Shown: positions 7,106 through 8,524 of the stretch, in pieces
Position numbering within the stretch: position 1 is the stretch's first letter
Layout: each line of letters starts with the position of its first letter
Assembly (NCBI GenBank): GCA_021807465.1
Contig: JAKBCX010000043.1
Location: forward strand, 1-8,524
Direction: 5' to 3'
Length of the DNA stretch: 8,524 bases
DNA from: Pseudomonadota bacterium
GTDB lineage: Bacteria > Pseudomonadota > Alphaproteobacteria > Acetobacterales > Acetobacteraceae
The notes under the pieces: generated by a model
What the model was told of the DNA's origin: nothing
Databases searched by the model: none
Seen by the model: the letters and a program-made list of their open reading frames with translations, nothing else
Position numbers and translations under genes: made by a program

Positions 7106-7975
7106 ATGACCCTCTACCGCCTGCACCACAGCACAATTTACGACTATGCAGAGCCGGTCGTGCTCGGCACGCATTACATGCATTTGCTGCCGCGTGAGCG
7201 CCCAGGGCAAATGGTGCGCGAGGCGCATCTGGAAATTTCTCCCGCGCCGGAAACACGGCGTGACGAGGTGGATTATTTCGGCAACCCCACCACCACTGTC
7301 TCGCTCGCCGGGGCGCATAAGCAATTCGCCGTCAATCTCAGCGCCACGGTCGAAGTTAACCAGCCCGCACCGCCACCGGCTGAGGAAACGCTGCGCTGGG
7401 AAGCCATAGCCGCCAAAGGGCTGCACGAACCGGATGTGGCGGAATATTGCCTGCCCAGCCCGCTGGCCGCGCCGCAGAACGAAATCGCCGATTATGCCGC
7501 CGTCAGCTTCCTGCCCGGCCGACCCATGCTCGCCGCTTTGCTGGAACTCACCCAGCGCATCTATAACGAAATGACCTACAAGCCGGGCGTCACCAACAAC
7601 TGCACCACGGCGGCGCATATCCTCACCACCCGTACCGGCGTGTGCCAGGACTACGCGCATTTCATGATCGCCTGCCTGCGCGCCCTCGGCCTGCCGGGGC
7701 GCTACGTGTCGGGCTATCTACGCACCACTCCGCCGCCGGGCCAGGAGCGGCGGCGCGGCGCAGACCAAAGCCATGCCTGGGTCTCCTCCTGGCTTGGCCC
7801 CGAGGCAGGCTGGGTGGACCTCGACCCCACCAATAATCTGCTGGTGGCTGACGAGCACGTCACCCTGGCCTGGGGCCGGGACTTCGCCGATGTGTCCCCC
7901 TTACGCGGCATCATCCTGGGCGGCGGGCGCCACTGGCTGAAGGTTGGGGTGGATTTGGAGCCGGTGCTTACCTAA
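7106..7975 (+). CDS. Transglutaminase-like cysteine protein (COG1305 family) with bacterial N-terminal domain
   Basis: This 289-residue protein has no signal peptide or membrane span, so it is predicted cytoplasmic. Residues 1 to ~85 match the bacterial transglutaminase N-terminal beta domain: LYRLHHSTIYDY at the start, then HYMHLLPRE (23-31) and VDYFGNPT (55-62). The papain-like core (about 140-245) contains TGVCQDYAHF with catalytic Cys180, SHAW with His223, and WVDLDPTNN with Asp240. The triad is therefore complete and the protein should be active, as a peptidase/amidase or acyl-transferase; the substrate is unknown. The length matches the family (270-300). I chose ATG 7106 because it begins at the family N-terminus, 2 bp after the TAA of the fusion gene; the longer open frame upstream is a shadow of that gene. 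Its Shine-Dalgarno (GGAAG, 13 bases upstream) is weak, suggesting coupling. The family recurs beside ATP-grasp and alpha-E genes, where it is predicted to cleave or transfer the amide product. Confidence 0.94.
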   Translation: MTLYRLHHSTIYDYAEPVVLGTHYMHLLPRERPGQMVREAHLEISPAPETRRDEVDYFGNPTTTVSLAGAHKQFAVNLSATVEVNQPAPPPAEETLRWEAIAAKGLHEPDVAEYCLPSPLAAPQNEIADYAAVSFLPGRPMLAALLELTQRIYNEMTYKPGVTNNCTTAAHILTTRTGVCQDYAHFMIACLRALGLPGRYVSGYLRTTPPPGQERRRGADQSHAWVSSWLGPEAGWVDLDPTNNLLVADEHVTLAWGRDFADVSPLRGIILGGGRHWLKVGVDLEPVLT

Positions 7976-7978
7976 GCG

Positions 7979-8011
7979 CCAGATTTAACAAATTAAATTT
8001 ATTAAATCTGG
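7979..8011. repeat. 10-bp AT-rich inverted repeat in the convergent spacer
   Basis: CCAGATTTAA (7979-7988) and TTAAATCTGG (8002-8011) are perfect reverse complements around a 13-base loop, starting 4 bp after the transglutaminase stop. The loop can extend the stem by AAA/TTT after one mismatch. No T-run follows on the plus strand (A6 follows instead), so it is not a classic intrinsic terminator for the transglutaminase transcript. It could still form the 3' end hairpin, or back up the minus-strand terminator next to it. Confidence 0.45.
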
Positions 8012-8033
8012 AAAAAACATCAGAAAATCTGAT
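8012..8033 (-). terminator. Candidate intrinsic terminator of the small Gln-rich gene
   Basis: Read on the minus strand, ATCAGA-TTT-TCTGAT (8033 to 8019) forms a 6-bp hairpin, then G and six T residues (8017 to 8012). The hairpin includes the TGA stop at 8022-8020. Position, orientation and T-run fit a rho-independent terminator. The stem is short and has only two G:C pairs, so efficiency is doubtful, and the 10-bp inverted repeat immediately beyond may help. Confidence 0.42.
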
Positions 8034-8478
8034 TAATCAAATCGTCGCCAATCCCAAACCCCAGACCGGCAACCATGGCCTGGCCAAAACCAGAATGGAA
8101 TAATCCGCCGAGCATACCGCCCTGCTGCTGCGGATAATAACCCCGCTGCGGATATGATTGCTGCGGCTGCTGGTATTGCGGCTGATTGCCCCACGGCTCG
8201 GTCTGCGGCACGGTTTGCGGCAGCGATTGCTGCACATGCTGCTGCGCCTGGGCATCGGCGAAATTATGCAGCGCGCCCAGCAAATTCGTCACCTGATTCT
8301 GCTCCGCCTGTATGGCCAGCGCGATGCTTTTCAGGTCCAGCAGCCATTCCCGCGCGTTCTGGTCGCCATCCTGCGCCGCCTTTTGCAGCTTCTGGGCCAG
8401 GTTCTGCAACTCGCCCACAGTCTGCTGGGCCTGGGATTGCAGCTGGTTATACTGATTGTCGATCGTTTGGATGTCCAT
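8020..8478 (-). CDS. Small Gln/Pro/Gly-rich coiled-coil protein of unknown function
   Basis: I do not recognise a characterised family for this 152-residue protein. It has three parts. Residues 1-82 are a predicted amphipathic helix or coiled coil, rich in Gln, Leu and Ala (for example QQTVGELQNLAQKLQKAAQD, 18-37). Residues 83-118 are a low-complexity Gln/Pro/Tyr segment (QPQYQQPQQSYPQRGYYPQQQ, 99 onward). Residues 119-152 are a Gly-rich hydrophobic tail (GGMLGGLF, FGQAMVAGLGFGIGDDLINQIF) that looks membrane- or self-associating. There is no N-terminal signal peptide. The arrangement loosely recalls DUF2076-type periplasmic proteins, but I cannot support that assignment. Start ATG 8478 is chosen because AAGGAGG lies 5 bases upstream; a longer version from 8502 would place that site inside the coding sequence. 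The gene converges on the transglutaminase gene and is probably monocistronic, so a functional link to the ligase cluster is not shown. Confidence 0.8.
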   Translation of the reverse strand: MDIQTIDNQYNQLQSQAQQTVGELQNLAQKLQKAAQDGDQNAREWLLDLKSIALAIQAEQNQVTNLLGALHNFADAQAQQHVQQSLPQTVPQTEPWGNQPQYQQPQQSYPQRGYYPQQQGGMLGGLFHSGFGQAMVAGLGFGIGDDLINQIF

Positions 8479-8483
8479 ATGAC

Positions 8484-8490
8484 CCTCCTT
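8484..8490 (-). promoter_or_regulatory. Consensus Shine-Dalgarno that sets the start of the small gene
   Basis: AAGGAGG, followed by GTCAT and then ATG at 8478, is the strongest ribosome-binding site in the window together with that of the alpha-E gene. It indicates high translation and argues against the upstream in-frame ATG at 8502. Confidence 0.8.
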
Positions 8491-8499
8491 TGCGAGGGC

Positions 8500-8508
8500 C
8501 ATATAGCA
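8500..8508 (-). promoter_or_regulatory. Possible extended -10 element for the small gene
   Basis: On the minus strand, TGC-TATATG (8508-8500) resembles an extended -10 hexamer (4 of 6 consensus bases after TGn). It would start transcription about 15 bases before the ATG, just upstream of the Shine-Dalgarno. The matching -35 would fall at the very end of the window or beyond it, so it cannot be tested here. Confidence 0.22.
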
Positions 8509-8524
8509 CGGAATCAGGACGTTA

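Noticed and set aside
8130..8240. Repetitive TGCTGCGG-like sequence as a possible tandem repeat or origin iteron
   Set aside because: It is explained by Gln/Pro codons in the low-complexity linker of the small protein; spacing is irregular and no replication gene is near.
8479..8502. Eight extra N-terminal residues for the small Gln-rich protein (start at 8502)
   Set aside because: The consensus Shine-Dalgarno at 8484-8490 would then be inside the coding region, and the possible -10 element would overlap the start.

Overview
The window looks like chromosomal DNA from a GC-rich alphaproteobacterium. I judge GC content to be a little above 60% by eye. The codon preferences and protein families would fit Rhodospirillales/Acetobacteraceae, but nothing here fixes the genus. 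Gene density is high, with several stop/start overlaps. I found no rRNA, tRNA, CRISPR array, insertion sequence or phage gene.

Layout: (1) positions 1-558 hold the 3' end of an unrecognised plus-strand gene. (2) A minus-strand cluster, read from 4577 down to 565, encodes a circularly permuted type 2 ATP-grasp protein (COG2308-like), an alpha-E domain protein (COG2307/DUF403-like) and a multi-spanning GT39-type glycosyltransferase. The first two overlap by 4 bp. The third starts 6 bp after the second, and its ribosome-binding site overlaps the second gene's stop codon. (3) A 324-bp divergent intergenic region (4578-4901) contains a TGCA heptad array inside an 8-bp inverted repeat, plus a 10-bp palindrome. 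(4) A plus-strand pair follows: a 733-residue protein fusing a second, shortened and motif-poor ATP-grasp-like region to a second alpha-E domain, then a transglutaminase-like protein with an intact Cys-His-Asp triad starting 2 bp later. (5) A short, very AT-rich convergent spacer separates these from a small minus-strand Gln/Pro/Gly-rich coiled-coil protein with a very strong Shine-Dalgarno.

The core is the known but biochemically poorly understood 'ATP-grasp / alpha-E / transglutaminase' association. It is predicted from comparative genomics to make and process a peptide or amide-linked product, and it often travels with the proteasome-like peptidase Anbu. Here it appears as two divergent half-systems. 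One has a canonical ATP-grasp; the other a degenerate ATP-grasp fused to alpha-E. I infer that the plus-strand ATP-grasp half may be a non-catalytic partner of the minus-strand enzyme. No Anbu-like gene is visible. The tightly coupled lipid-sugar glycosyltransferase is an unexpected member and the most interesting new lead, since it would link the predicted peptide-ligase module to the cell envelope.
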